In this document: positions 36,956-45,703 of the stretch, in pieces
How positions within the stretch are numbered: position 1 is the first letter of the stretch
How the letters are laid out: each line of letters opens with the position of its first letter
NCBI GenBank assembly: GCA_947259725.1
Contig: CAMYNM010000016.1
Coordinates: forward strand, 1-64,000
DNA length: 64,000 bases
DNA from: CALZIK01 sp945787635
GTDB lineage: Bacteria; Acidobacteriota; Thermoanaerobaculia; Multivoradales; JAHEKO01
Reading direction: 5' to 3'
The notes under the pieces: generated by a model
Databases searched by the model: none
What the model was told of the DNA's origin: nothing
Seen by the model: the letters and a program-made list of their open reading frames with translations, nothing else
Translations under genes and position numbers: made by a program

Positions 36956-37909
36956 ATGAGGGGTATGGACGCGTTCGTTGGTCTGCTCGATGGGCCACGC
37001 GCCCGCGGCGCCTTCGCGCTGCGCACGGTCATGAGCCCGCCGTGGTCGCTACGAATCCTCGCCGAGTCGCCGCTCACGCTGATCGCCATGGTGCAGGGCG
37101 AGGCGTGGATCGTGCACGACGGCGGCGAGACCGTGCGGCTCCGCCCCGGCGATGTGGCCGTCACCCGCGCCCCCGATCACTACACCGTCGCCGACGACCC
37201 GGCCACGCCGCCCGACGTCATCATCCACCCGGGACAGCGCTGCTGTTCTCCAGACGGCGAGTCCATGGAGGAGGAGATGTCGCTCGGCGTGCGGACATGG
37301 GGCAACCACCTGGACGGTCCCACCGTGTTTCTCGTCGGCGCCTACGAGTCGATGGGCGACATCAGCCATCGCCTGCTGCGCGCGCTGCCACCGCTGCTGT
37401 CGCTGACGAACGATCAGTGGGACTCGCCGCTGGTCTCACTCCTCTGTGACGAAGTTGTGAAGGACGAGCCCGGTCAGGCGGCCGTCCTCGACCGCTTGCT
37501 CGATCTGCTGCTCATTGCTGTGCTGCGGGCGTGGTTCGCTCGACCTGAGGCCGAGGAGCCGGTCTGGTACCGATCCCAGGGCGATCCGATCGTCGGGCGC
37601 GCACTGCGTATCATGCACGCTGACCCCGCCCATGCGTGGACGGTAGCGAGCCTCGCCGCCGAGACCGGAGTGTCGCGCGCGGCGCTCGCCCGCCGGTTTC
37701 ACGACGTCGTGGGCGAACCGCCGATGACATTCCTGACGGGATGGCGACTGGCTCTCGCAGCTGATCTGCTGTGCGAACCGGATGCAACCGTCGGTTCGGT
37801 GGCTTCGAAGGTGGGCTACAGCAGCCCGTTCGCGCTCAGCGCGGCGTTCAAACGAGTCCGAGGCGTCAGCCCGCAGGAGCATCGCTCGAGCGCCATGTCG
37901 TCGGTATGA
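36956..37909 (+). CDS. AraC-family transcriptional regulator (317 aa)
   Basis: The N-terminal cupin sensor (AIMVQGEAWIVHDGGE-like fold; LRPGDVAVTRAPDHYTV) and C-terminal double HTH (WTVASLAAETGVSRAALARR; PMTFLTGWRLALAADLL; SVASKVGYSSPFALSAAFKR) make a canonical AraC/XylS regulator of the cupin_6 type. ATG 36956 or 36965 is the start; much longer frames leftwards are antisense to the fusion gene. It is divergent, with a 126-bp gap, from the SnoaL-NmrA/DUF1772 operon, the usual arrangement for its target. The inducer is unknown. Confidence 0.9.
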   Translation: MRGMDAFVGLLDGPRARGAFALRTVMSPPWSLRILAESPLTLIAMVQGEAWIVHDGGETVRLRPGDVAVTRAPDHYTVADDPATPPDVIIHPGQRCCSPDGESMEEEMSLGVRTWGNHLDGPTVFLVGAYESMGDISHRLLRALPPLLSLTNDQWDSPLVSLLCDEVVKDEPGQAAVLDRLLDLLLIAVLRAWFARPEAEEPVWYRSQGDPIVGRALRIMHADPAHAWTVASLAAETGVSRAALARRFHDVVGEPPMTFLTGWRLALAADLLCEPDATVGSVASKVGYSSPFALSAAFKRVRGVSPQEHRSSAMSSV

Positions 37910-38031
37910 GGGCCTGCGGCGGTGACGCAGGATATGGAACACTCGTCACGGCTGATCAACGATTCAAGAGACTGAGAATGAGGCATCAGGTGAGAGCACG
38001 GCCTGACACCGGACCGCGGAAGGCGGAGAAG

Positions 38032-38232
38032 AGCAGCCGGGGATGGGTTCTCGACCTGGTCGTGCACACCCCGGACCTGCCGCTCTCGGGCGACGCCTCG
38101 ACCAAGTTGGGCTTGGGTCTGTGGAACAACGCGCCGCTGACTTTCCTGCTCGAGGCGGCGGTACTTCTCGGTGGCCTCGGGCTCTATCTGCGGGCCACGG
38201 CTCCGAAGCCCGGCTCGCGATTGGGACACTTC
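38032..38232 (+). pseudogene. Internal fragment of a multi-pass membrane protein
   Basis: About 65 codons (SSRGWVLDLVVHTPDLPL; LGLGLWNNAPLTFLLEAAVL; LGGLGLYLRAT) correspond to the last loop and final helix of a multi-pass membrane family often labelled permease or metal-dependent hydrolase-like, where SHWxLDLxVHxPDLPL is conserved. Sequence before and after is unrelated to that family, and the frame lacks a plausible start and SD. Assigned from memory of the motif; the family name is uncertain. Confidence 0.5.
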
Positions 38233-38287
38233 GGCATGGCGCATCGTCGAAGGGCGTCGATTCCGCGTGTCGGAAGGTGGTGAGCCT

Positions 38288-38905
38288 TCAGCCCGCCGGG
38301 TCGAGAGGAATCACTTCCTCGATGCGGAACGAGAACTTGGTCGCGCCGGCGTGAATGGTGTCGCCCGAGACCAGCCGCGAGGACTGGATCGCGTGTCCGT
38401 TCAGCCGGGTTCCGTTGCTGCTGTGAAGGTCACGGATGACGTAGGTCTCACCGTGAGCCTCGATGACGAAATGGCTCGCCGAGAGAGCCGGGTCCGCGAT
38501 CACGAGGTGAGCGCCCTTGCGGCCGACCTCGGTTCTGGCTCCGGTGATGGGCAGATGCGAGGGTCGCGGGCCTTCGACGACGAGATTCGCTCGCCTCAGA
38601 GTCTTGGGAGGTTCCAGTTTTAACATCTCTCGAGGATCCTGCCCGGGAATCAGCAGCACCGTGCCGGTCGAGGGTCGGTCACTCATGAACGCACGAATCG
38701 GGGGCGTCTCAGGGACAGCGGCCGCAACGGCCTGCTTTCGGGTCGGTTTCGGCCGCTGCCGGACGGTTTCGAAGCCCGTGGGCTCGGGCGCGGTCGCCCA
38801 GAAGAGAGAACCGCACTCCTGGCACTCGGCGCTCAGCCGGTCGCCCGGTTCGGCTTCCCCGAGCGAGACGACGGCGCCGCAGAACCGGCAAGCGACCTCA
38901 GACAT
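38288..38905 (-). CDS. FHA-domain protein with N-terminal zinc ribbon (205 aa)
   Basis: The N-terminus has two CxxC-like pairs (C6, C9, C28, C31), a zinc-ribbon. The C-terminal about 100 residues form an FHA phosphothreonine-binding domain: TEVGRKGAHLVIADPALSAS then HFVIEAHG and DLHSSNGTRLNG, with the conserved Arg, Ser-x-x-His and Asn-Gly. It overlaps the upstream kinase gene by 8 nt, so the pair is co-translated, and it is a likely docking substrate or readout of that kinase. Cytosolic. Confidence 0.9.
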   Translation of the reverse strand: MSEVACRFCGAVVSLGEAEPGDRLSAECQECGSLFWATAPEPTGFETVRQRPKPTRKQAVAAAVPETPPIRAFMSDRPSTGTVLLIPGQDPREMLKLEPPKTLRRANLVVEGPRPSHLPITGARTEVGRKGAHLVIADPALSASHFVIEAHGETYVIRDLHSSNGTRLNGHAIQSSRLVSGDTIHAGATKFSFRIEEVIPLDPAG

Positions 38906-40694
38906 TCGTCTTGGCCCACGAAAGCTTGAGTTTCTTCGGTGGAACCATGGTCACCTTCAAGCGCTTGGTCTCGCCGCTTTCGAACTCGGCCTCCGTTCGC
39001 CGCACGACGTCGACCTTGCCTTCACTGCCGATGACCCGGACGTCGATGACGTGCGAGCCGGTCTCGATCGGCAGGAGGGTGAAAACGTTGTGTCCGACGG
39101 TCCGCTTGAAGAAGCTCTTGGGCGCCTCCACAGGTCGTGACCAGACCTTCTCCTCGTCGATCCAGACCGATACCTCGGCCTTGCGCAATCGGTTCTTGAA
39201 GACGATCTCCAGACTCGCGGTGGGCACCGGCGCTGGAACCGGCGCTGGAACTGGCAGGGGTGCGTCCAGGGCCTTTGGCTCGACCGGTGGGCTTGTCGCG
39301 GGAGCGGGTATCGAGCTGACCGTGGTGACTACGCGTCGAGGTGCCGGATTCCGACGGGGCGTGGCCGCCCGGCCGGAGCTCGGCAGCGCTTTGGGCCGAT
39401 CCAAGACCTCGGACTCGGTCCGCGATTCGGCCTCCGGCGGCACCAGGCCCGGATCGAAAAGTGGGCTGGAGCGATCCGGCGCGCCGGGCTCCGGGTACAC
39501 AAAGGGCTCCGTGGCCTCGACGAGGAGGGGTGTCTTGGCGTCGGGCTGGGAGGCGAGGGTCCGCAACGCGGGTCCGGCGAGGAACAAAACCACGAGTGCC
39601 AGTCCCAGGATGCCGTAGCGCGCCGTTCGAGAAATGGCGCTCGTGGGCGATGGCGCTTCCGCTGGGGCGGAGGCGGGCGCATGGGTGGTGGCGAAGGAGG
39701 CCTCCTCGGCGGCCAAAACAACGCTCGAGGCGCTACTGACCGTGGGTGCCAATGGTTGCGTTTTGGGAACCGCGGGCGTCCAGGAGTCGATCCTCAGTGG
39801 TTCCAGCGGCGCCGAGATCGAGTCGGCGAGGTCGTCTCTGGGGAGGTTTCTCAAGGCTTCGGCGAAGTCGAGGGCGCTCTGGAAGCGATCCGCCGGGTCC
39901 TTGTGCAGCGCCTTGAGCATGATCTCGGCCAGCTGGTCGGGGATTCCGGGATTCGCCGGTTGCGGCGGCCGCGGATCCACCTCGAGGATCATGTAGGTCA
40001 TGCTCGCGAGCGACTGGCCGTGGAAGGGCACTTCTCCGGTCAGGCACTGGTAAAGGGCGACACCGAGCGAATAGAGATCGGAGCGGTGGTCGATATCCTG
40101 TCCGCGGACCTGCTCGGGAGACATGTAGAACGGGGAGCCCGGCACCCAGCCGGTTGCCGTGATCGACATCGTTGCCAGCTTCGCGATGCCAAAGTCGGTC
40201 ACCTTCGCCTGGCCGCCGGCGGTGAGCAGGATGTTGGCCGGCTTGATATCGCGGTGAACGAGATCGGCCCTGTGGGCCGCGTCCAACGCGCACGCTACCT
40301 GTTCGAAGATCTCGAGCGTCTTTGGAATCGCCAATGTGCCGGACCGCTGCAGCAGGTCGTGCAACGACGGTCCGTCGACCCACTCCATTGCGATGAACGA
40401 GAGCCCGGTCTCGGCGTCGGTGTCGGCGTCGAAAAGGGTCACCACGCCCGGGTGTTTGAGCTTGCCTGCGGCTCGGGCCTCGAGGAGGAACCGCTGGCGG
40501 AGCTCGGTCTGCTCCTGTGGTCCGACCTTCAGAAGCGGCAGCAGAATCTTCAAGGCGACCCGGCGCTCGATATTGGGATCGAGCGCCAGGTAGACGTGCC
40601 CCATCGAGCCCCGCCCGAGCTCGGAGATGATCTGGTAGCGGCCGATCTGGTTTGGCACTCCGCGCAAGGTCAAGGTCGCTTCCTTCCCAGCCAA
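38898..40694 (-). CDS. Transmembrane Ser/Thr protein kinase, PknB-like (598 aa)
   Basis: Kinase domain at about residues 19-290: glycine loop GRGSMG (27-32), Lys49 (VALKIL), HRDIKPAN (HRD 147-149), DFG 167-169, then PGSPFYMSPEQVRGQD. A juxtamembrane stretch rich in Pro/Ala leads to one membrane helix (YGILGLALVVLFLAGPALRT, about 363-384). An extracytoplasmic part follows: a Pro-rich spacer, then a small beta domain (ASLEIVFKNRLRKAEVSVWI; GSHVIDVRVIG) resembling a PEGA-type module. It forms an operon with the FHA protein. No phosphatase is adjacent; the nearest is the SpoIIE-type at 15552. Confidence 0.92.
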   Translation of the reverse strand: MAGKEATLTLRGVPNQIGRYQIISELGRGSMGHVYLALDPNIERRVALKILLPLLKVGPQEQTELRQRFLLEARAAGKLKHPGVVTLFDADTDAETGLSFIAMEWVDGPSLHDLLQRSGTLAIPKTLEIFEQVACALDAAHRADLVHRDIKPANILLTAGGQAKVTDFGIAKLATMSITATGWVPGSPFYMSPEQVRGQDIDHRSDLYSLGVALYQCLTGEVPFHGQSLASMTYMILEVDPRPPQPANPGIPDQLAEIMLKALHKDPADRFQSALDFAEALRNLPRDDLADSISAPLEPLRIDSWTPAVPKTQPLAPTVSSASSVVLAAEEASFATTHAPASAPAEAPSPTSAISRTARYGILGLALVVLFLAGPALRTLASQPDAKTPLLVEATEPFVYPEPGAPDRSSPLFDPGLVPPEAESRTESEVLDRPKALPSSGRAATPRRNPAPRRVVTTVSSIPAPATSPPVEPKALDAPLPVPAPVPAPVPTASLEIVFKNRLRKAEVSVWIDEEKVWSRPVEAPKSFFKRTVGHNVFTLLPIETGSHVIDVRVIGSEGKVDVVRRTEAEFESGETKRLKVTMVPPKKLKLSWAKTNV

Positions 40695-40891
40695 AGTCCA
40701 GCTTCCTACCGCGGCCGATTCCTCGCAGTGACGTGCGTCACTGCGGCGCGGTTTCCGTGGCGACGCTGGATCGAGTAAGAGGTCTGCAAGATTGACGTAA
40801 GCTTGCCGGAGAGGCCGCCCTGGTGGATCCGCCTTGCCCGAGGAGGGCTTGGCGTCGAACGGGTTCGAGCCGCCGGTATGATCGCTGTGCT

Positions 40892-40907
40892 GTTAGTTTC
40901 GACTAAC
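40892..40907. promoter_or_regulatory. TetR operator, autoregulatory copy
   Basis: Perfect palindrome GTTAGT-TTCG-ACTAAC 31 bp before the TetR start codon, extended by T/A to 18 bp (40891-40908). The same arms with another centre recur at 41584-41599 before the next gene. Two identical 6-bp arms with 4-bp spacing at both promoters is strong evidence for a shared repressor site. Confidence 0.85.
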
Positions 40908-40937
40908 ACTAAGTGGGGGCATCCCCGGGAGGTAGCC

Positions 40938-41543
40938 GTGGCCAGACCCAATCTGAGCGAGGAGAAGCGGGCCAAGTTCCTGCCCGTCATCGCGCGGTGT
41001 TTCGTGGAGCAAGGGTATCGACGAACGACAACGGCGGAGTTGGCGGCAGCGTGCGAGGTGCAGGAGACGATCCTCTACCGGCTCTGGCCCGGCAAGAAAG
41101 AGATGTTCCTGGCGGCGATCGAGTATGTCTACCAGCTCTCGGCGGGCACCTGGCGGGAGATTCTGGAAAGGCCGGCCAAGGGGGTAGAGAAGGGAGAGAG
41201 CAGCGCCGAGCGGCTGCTCGAGTACGAGTCCCGGCACCTGGGCGAGTTCGGCCTCTACCGCATCTACTTTGCCGGACTGACCGAGACGGACGACCCGGAC
41301 ATCCGAGCGGCGCTGCGCCGGATGTTCCAGAGCTTCCACGAAGAGATCAGCCTTCGAATCGGAGAGCACCGGCGGGGTCGCCGGAGCCGGTCCGCGATCG
41401 AGGTCGAGCAGGCGGCGTGGGCATTTCTGGGACTGGGGCTGGTGGCCAACCTCAGCCGGGACGTCAAGCTCTTCGGCGAGAAGAAACGCCGATCCTTGAT
41501 GTCCCGAGTGGGCCGGCTTCTGCTGGAGGGGAAGCTCGGCTAG
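40938..41543 (+). CDS. TetR-family transcriptional repressor (201 aa)
   Basis: GTG 40938 with GGGAGGTAGCC just before it is the start; the frame continues uselessly upstream. The N-terminal HTH is typical: FLPVIARCFVEQGYRRTTTA then ELAAACEVQETILYRLWPGK (K and Y contacts). The ligand domain is about residues 55-190. Operators of sequence GTTAGTNNNNACTAAC lie before itself and before the FG-GAP gene downstream on the same strand, so it probably represses both. The inducer is unknown. Confidence 0.92.
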   Translation: MARPNLSEEKRAKFLPVIARCFVEQGYRRTTTAELAAACEVQETILYRLWPGKKEMFLAAIEYVYQLSAGTWREILERPAKGVEKGESSAERLLEYESRHLGEFGLYRIYFAGLTETDDPDIRAALRRMFQSFHEEISLRIGEHRRGRRSRSAIEVEQAAWAFLGLGLVANLSRDVKLFGEKKRRSLMSRVGRLLLEGKLG

Positions 41544-41583
41544 GGCCTTTTATTACGAAACTTGCGCGCCTTTCTTGCGTTCT

Positions 41584-41599
41584 GTTAGTGTGCACTAAC
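41584..41599. promoter_or_regulatory. TetR operator, target copy
   Basis: Palindrome GTTAGT-GTGC-ACTAAC, symmetric through its centre, 20 bp before the start codon of the FG-GAP protein (41619). The arms are identical to the site in front of the TetR gene (40892-40907). Confidence 0.85.
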
Positions 41600-41618
41600 T
41601 CAACGGAAGGAGCCGATC

Positions 41619-43283
41619 ATGAGATCTCGCACGCAGCTATATCCACAAGCCCTCTTTCTGGTCGTGGTTGTTGGGGTGCTCTTGTCTGGAGGCATGAGAC
41701 CAGCCGTCGCGCAATTCGCCGACGACCTTTTCGAGCAGTACGACGTCGTAACGGGTTTCGCTGAACGCCAGACCGTATTGACGGGTTTTCTTCTCGATGG
41801 CCCGATGGCGGACCTGGCGGTGGCGCACATCGACGAGTCAGGCGATCGTCGGTTGCGCATCTATGCGCTCGGAGGTGCGGGAGACGGCAGCAACGGCGCC
41901 GGGGAGCCACGGGTCGACGCCGCTTTGCGTCCCGCAGCGTTGTTCCTCGACGTGGCCAACATCGGTGGCCGCGACCGCTTGATCACCTACGAGAGCGGGC
42001 GTCTCAATTGGTTCGATCCCGACTCGGCGACCGAACGTGTGTTGGTGGAAGTCGCCGCGAGCTACAGGGCGACGGACCAGGGCGTGATCCCCCACGTCGA
42101 CATCACTCGCGATCTCAACCACGACGGCCTCGACGATTTGGTGATCCCGGAGGTCGATGGCTTCTGGATAGCCACGCAATTGAGCGATGGTTCGTTCGCC
42201 GACGCAGTGAAGCTCGGCCCTCCCGAGCCGTTTGCCGGGAATCCGGTCGGTCACCTCGATGTCGATGAGCCCGCTTCGGAGGCTCCGCGCACCTGGGGTG
42301 ACGTTGGAATAACCGCCGCCACCGTGCCCGTGTACTTGAGCCGTGTCTACGAGATGGACTGCAATCAGGATGGTCTGAGCGACCTGGTGTTCTGGAACGA
42401 TGACCATTTCGACGTCTATCACCAAAACGAGCGTGGGCTGTTTGACCCGGTGGCTGATACCTTCCCCGTCGAGGTCCCGTTCGACTCGGACGGCGTCTAC
42501 TCGCGCGCGTTCCAATACAGCGACCAGGGCGTCTTCTCGGCCATCTTTGGACTCGGAAAGAAGACCCAGCGAACGGTTCTGCACTCGATCCGTGACCTGA
42601 ACGGCGACCGGGTCGCCGACCTGGTCACCCTGACCCTTGCGGGACGGAGCATCACGAGACAGCGCAGCGTGTTCGACGTGCGTTTCGGCGCTCCGACACC
42701 CGAAGGGACCGTGTTCGCGCGGGACGTCAGCATGCCGATCCAACCGAAGGGAAAGGCCGGGGGGATGCAGCCATGGGGATACGCGTCTCAGATATTCGAG
42801 GATCTCGACGGTGATGGTCAGGTCGACATTTTGTTCAAAGACGTTGCGGTCGGAATTGGTGGGATGATGCGCGCGCTGGTCGGCAACTCGGTGCCGATTA
42901 ACCTCGAGTTCTACCGTATGGAAGACGGCGTCTACCCCGACGAGCCCACGACCAAGATCAAGATCAGAGACTTCGCCCCCTTTGCGGGACTGGGAAATGT
43001 CTTCTTCCCGGCGGTGCTGCTCGGGGACGTGAACGGTGACGGCCGCTCGGACCTGGTGGTGGGGAAGCGCCCGAAGGAGTTGCACGTTTTTCTGGGCGTG
43101 TCCGGGCCGGACCTGTTCGAGCCGCGACCCCGTAAAGTGGCCGTCGCCTTGCCGCACGACGAGCGGAACAGCTGGTTGGTGGACCTCAACAAGGACGGCA
43201 AGCAAGACGTCTTGATGCATCGCGGGCCCACCGATCACGCGCCTGCCGAGCCGCATCGGCTGACGATATTGATCGCGCGGTAA
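41619..43283 (+). CDS. Secreted FG-GAP/VCBS-repeat protein (554 aa)
   Basis: ATG 41619 has GGAAGGAGCC upstream and opens a signal peptide (ALFLVVVVGVLLSGGMRPAVA). The rest is a run of FG-GAP/VCBS-like propeller blades with at least six calcium-loop motifs: DLNHDGLDD, DCNQDGLSD, DLNGDRVAD, DLDGDGQVD, DVNGDGRSD and DLNKDGKQD. Such integrin-like propellers bind Ca2+ and act in surface adhesion or as lectin-like or enzyme-associated modules. No catalytic domain is seen. The TetR-type operator directly in front makes it an unusual regulated single target. Confidence 0.88.
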   Translation: MRSRTQLYPQALFLVVVVGVLLSGGMRPAVAQFADDLFEQYDVVTGFAERQTVLTGFLLDGPMADLAVAHIDESGDRRLRIYALGGAGDGSNGAGEPRVDAALRPAALFLDVANIGGRDRLITYESGRLNWFDPDSATERVLVEVAASYRATDQGVIPHVDITRDLNHDGLDDLVIPEVDGFWIATQLSDGSFADAVKLGPPEPFAGNPVGHLDVDEPASEAPRTWGDVGITAATVPVYLSRVYEMDCNQDGLSDLVFWNDDHFDVYHQNERGLFDPVADTFPVEVPFDSDGVYSRAFQYSDQGVFSAIFGLGKKTQRTVLHSIRDLNGDRVADLVTLTLAGRSITRQRSVFDVRFGAPTPEGTVFARDVSMPIQPKGKAGGMQPWGYASQIFEDLDGDGQVDILFKDVAVGIGGMMRALVGNSVPINLEFYRMEDGVYPDEPTTKIKIRDFAPFAGLGNVFFPAVLLGDVNGDGRSDLVVGKRPKELHVFLGVSGPDLFEPRPRKVAVALPHDERNSWLVDLNKDGKQDVLMHRGPTDHAPAEPHRLTILIAR

Positions 43284-43293
43284 GAGAGCGCCG

Positions 43294-44529
43294 TCAGATC
43301 GCGATCGCCAGCTTGCGATCGACGAACTCGATCGCCGAGAGCAGTTCGGAGCGGTCGGCCGCTCGGAGGAGGACGCGACCGACGTCCTGCCCGACGCCGG
43401 TGCGCGGGGCGACCGCGTCGCCGGGGGAGACCCGAACTCGCGCGTCGACCACTGCCGGATGACCCCGGACCGCTTCCAGGCCTTGGACGGCGAGGACTTT
43501 GCCGGCGCCCGGGTGCAAGATGATCACTGCACACGCCGACCGTGCCGCACTCGGGAAGGCCGGAGGCTCTCCCAACTCGACGGCGGCGAACGCAGCCCAT
43601 GCGTCGCCGCCATAGGCAAGATCCAGCAGCTCCATGATGTAGCCGCCGGGAGGTCGCAGCGCGATCTCGCCGAAGAGCGGTCCCTCAGGGGCCAGAAACA
43701 CCTCGAGGTGGGTCATGCCCCACTCGATCCGCAGGGCCTCGATCACACGACGGTTGAGATCCAGCAGCTCGGCGTGTAGGTCGGGGGCGAGATCCGCCGG
43801 CACGAGGTTGACGTGGCCCTTGGTCAGGTAGCGTGTCACGTTGGTGAAGCCGATTCGACCTCGGTGGATGAACGACTCGATGCTCGCTTCCTCGGCGTCG
43901 ACGAACTTCTCGAAAAAACGGCCCCTGCGGGGGATCGCGCGCAAGGCCTCGGCATCCCTGGCAAAGGAGATCCCGCGACCGCCGCTGCTCGTGCGTATCT
44001 TGACCACGACCGGCGAGCCCAACTCGGCCAGCACTTGCTCCTGGGCCGCGCCGTCTTCGTTTTCGCCTCTGGCGCCGGCGCTTCGAAAGGCGGTCATCGG
44101 CACGCCGTGTTTGGCGAGGTGCTGTTTCATCGCGAGCTTGTCATGGCAGCGCAGAACCCGGCTGACCGGAGACTGCCGGGCACCCAACTTGCGGCGCAGC
44201 ATCGCAGCCGGCACCACGGCCGACTCGGTACCCGCGATGACGTGGGTGAACGGACCGCTCGGCGCGAGCTGTTCGGCGGCTGCCCGGACCCTTTGCGGTG
44301 CGCGACCGACCGGAGAAACGCAAGAGGCCACGGCTTTCGACCTCGGCCGCGGGGTGGCGTTCCAGAGCGCGAAGGGCACTCCCCGTCGCGCGAGCGCCGC
44401 ACAGAGACCCTTGCGAAAGCCGACAACAAGGACGCGCAACTCTTCCATCGATGCCGCTGCCTCGGGAGCGGAACCCTCCTGCGAGTTGGCGGATCGCGTG
44501 GCCCGGTCGGGGGGAGAAGGTCTCGTCAT
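43294..44529 (-). CDS. ATP-grasp domain ligase-like protein (411 aa)
   Basis: Carboxylate-amine ligase superfamily. A pre-ATP-grasp Rossmann region (LRVLVVGFRKGLCAALARRG) leads to the ATP-grasp core: KLAMKQHLAKHGVPMTAF, VVVKIRTSSGGRGISFA (the lysine and glycine-rich nucleotide loop), a metal-binding E-V-F-L / G-E-I-A-L-R-P-P-G-G block, and a C-terminal cap domain (VVDARVRVSPGDAVAPRTGV). This build resembles the ligases acting on amino acids or peptides (for example carboligases and BtrJ-like). The start could be ATG 44529 or ATG 44448 (MEELRVL), where conservation begins. The substrate is unknown and no biosynthetic cluster is nearby. Confidence 0.82.
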   Translation of the reverse strand: MTRPSPPDRATRSANSQEGSAPEAAASMEELRVLVVGFRKGLCAALARRGVPFALWNATPRPRSKAVASCVSPVGRAPQRVRAAAEQLAPSGPFTHVIAGTESAVVPAAMLRRKLGARQSPVSRVLRCHDKLAMKQHLAKHGVPMTAFRSAGARGENEDGAAQEQVLAELGSPVVVKIRTSSGGRGISFARDAEALRAIPRRGRFFEKFVDAEEASIESFIHRGRIGFTNVTRYLTKGHVNLVPADLAPDLHAELLDLNRRVIEALRIEWGMTHLEVFLAPEGPLFGEIALRPPGGYIMELLDLAYGGDAWAAFAAVELGEPPAFPSAARSACAVIILHPGAGKVLAVQGLEAVRGHPAVVDARVRVSPGDAVAPRTGVGQDVGRVLLRAADRSELLSAIEFVDRKLAIAI

Positions 44530-44663
44530 GCGCGATGCGATTCTCGCTCATGCATGGCTTGCGGAGGTCGTAAGAAAACGAATCGACGTTTCGCCTGCTT
44601 CTGCTTTGACGGTTGAGGTTGCGGTTTCTTGTGAATCAATCGTAAGCAGGTTATGATAGTTCG

Positions 44664-44930
44664 ATGGAAAGAAGCGTACGGGACTATCTTGCCGACATCG
44701 GGCGCAGGGGCGGCCGCAAGAGTCGCCGAACCCTGGACCCGGAAACGGCTCGGGCGATGGTTCGTGTTCGCGAGGCCCGTCGGGCCTACCGGCGATTCCA
44801 AGCTGAGTGTTTCTGGTCGTTCGATCCCGCCTACGTCGTTCGGCCTTCAGACGTGGCTTGGGTGGCGGCGCAGCTCCGTAAGCACGGCGGTCGAGAGGCC
44901 TGGGAAGCGGCGAGGAAGCTGTGCCCCTAA
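44664..44930 (+). CDS. Small antitoxin-like protein upstream of AbiEii toxin (88 aa)
   Basis: Basic N-terminus (DYLADIGRRGGRKSRRTLDP), then helices with a VRVREARRAYRRF stretch and a C-terminal VAWVAAQLRKHGGREAWEAA. Its stop overlaps the start of the AbiEii-type gene by 10 nt, the usual arrangement for this toxin-antitoxin class, where a small partner neutralises a nucleotidyltransferase. It is not a typical AbiEi winged-helix protein, so the name is by position. The start at 44664 has only a weak ribosome site. Confidence 0.65.
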   Translation: MERSVRDYLADIGRRGGRKSRRTLDPETARAMVRVREARRAYRRFQAECFWSFDPAYVVRPSDVAWVAAQLRKHGGREAWEAARKLCP

Positions 44931-45703
44931 CCGATCATCAAGCGCGTCTGGCCCGGTTGCTGTCGGAGAATCGGACGTTCGACTCGTATCTCGCCGGCGG
45001 CGCCGCGATTCTGATCGAGCCTGCCACCACCCGCTTCAGCCGCGATCTGGACTATTTTCACGACTCGGAAGCGCGTGTCGCGGAGGCGTTCGCCGCCGAT
45101 CGGAAGTTGCTCGAGGCCAACGGGTACGCCCTGGAGGTCGATCTCAACCAGCCGGGCTATATCCGAGCCATCGTGCGCAAAGACGGACAGTCGACCAAGG
45201 TCGAGTGGGCGCACGACTCCTCCTGGCGCTTCATGCCGACGGTTCGCGATCCCCGAGTCGGTTTCATGCTGCATCCAGTGGATCTCGCCGTCAACAAGGT
45301 GCTGGCACTCGCCGGCCGCGACGAGGCCCGCGACGTTCTGGACACACTGCATTTTCATCGAAGCCTGCTGGGACTCGGGCCGCTCTGCTGGGCTGCCTGC
45401 GGCAAGGACCCCGGCTACAGTCCCCTTTCCCTGCTCGAACTGCTCCGCAGACGGGGAAAGACGCGCGCGGAGGACCTCGCGCGTCTCGCGCTCGCAGAAC
45501 CCCTAGACCTTCGCGTCGTGAAGAGCGCCTGGCTCGAGGCGCTCGACTCCGTAGAGCCGTTCGTGGCAGTGCGCCCGCCCGATGAAATCGGTTGCCTCTA
45601 CTACAGCGCTTCGCGGCGCGCCTTCGTCGATCCGCGAGGCGTGGAGGATGCCCTGCCACACTTCGGTCGTCCAGGCGGCGTCGTACCGCGGGTAATGGGC
45701 TGA
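44921..45703 (+). CDS. Nucleotidyltransferase AbiEii/AbiGii-like toxin (260 aa)
   Basis: Shows the nucleotidyltransferase core: LAGGAAILIEPATTRFSRDL then DYFHDS, that is G-G-x-A-I followed by S-x-D-L-D-Y/F with two metal-binding acids; then TKVEWAHDSSWRFMPT, the LHPVDLAVNKVLALAGRDEA block with the conserved D and K, and D-V-L-D. This matches AbiEii-type toxins (type IV TA/abortive infection) that transfer nucleotides to a target such as tRNA. GTG 44921 overlaps the small upstream protein by 10 nt, consistent with coupling. Confidence 0.85.
   Translation: MPLTDHQARLARLLSENRTFDSYLAGGAAILIEPATTRFSRDLDYFHDSEARVAEAFAADRKLLEANGYALEVDLNQPGYIRAIVRKDGQSTKVEWAHDSSWRFMPTVRDPRVGFMLHPVDLAVNKVLALAGRDEARDVLDTLHFHRSLLGLGPLCWAACGKDPGYSPLSLLELLRRRGKTRAEDLARLALAEPLDLRVVKSAWLEALDSVEPFVAVRPPDEIGCLYYSASRRAFVDPRGVEDALPHFGRPGGVVPRVMG

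Noticed and set aside
35615..37909. A 764-codon open frame on the plus strand
   Set aside because: Only the part from 36956 (AraC) is coding; the rest is antisense to the SnoaL-NmrA gene and shows no domain.
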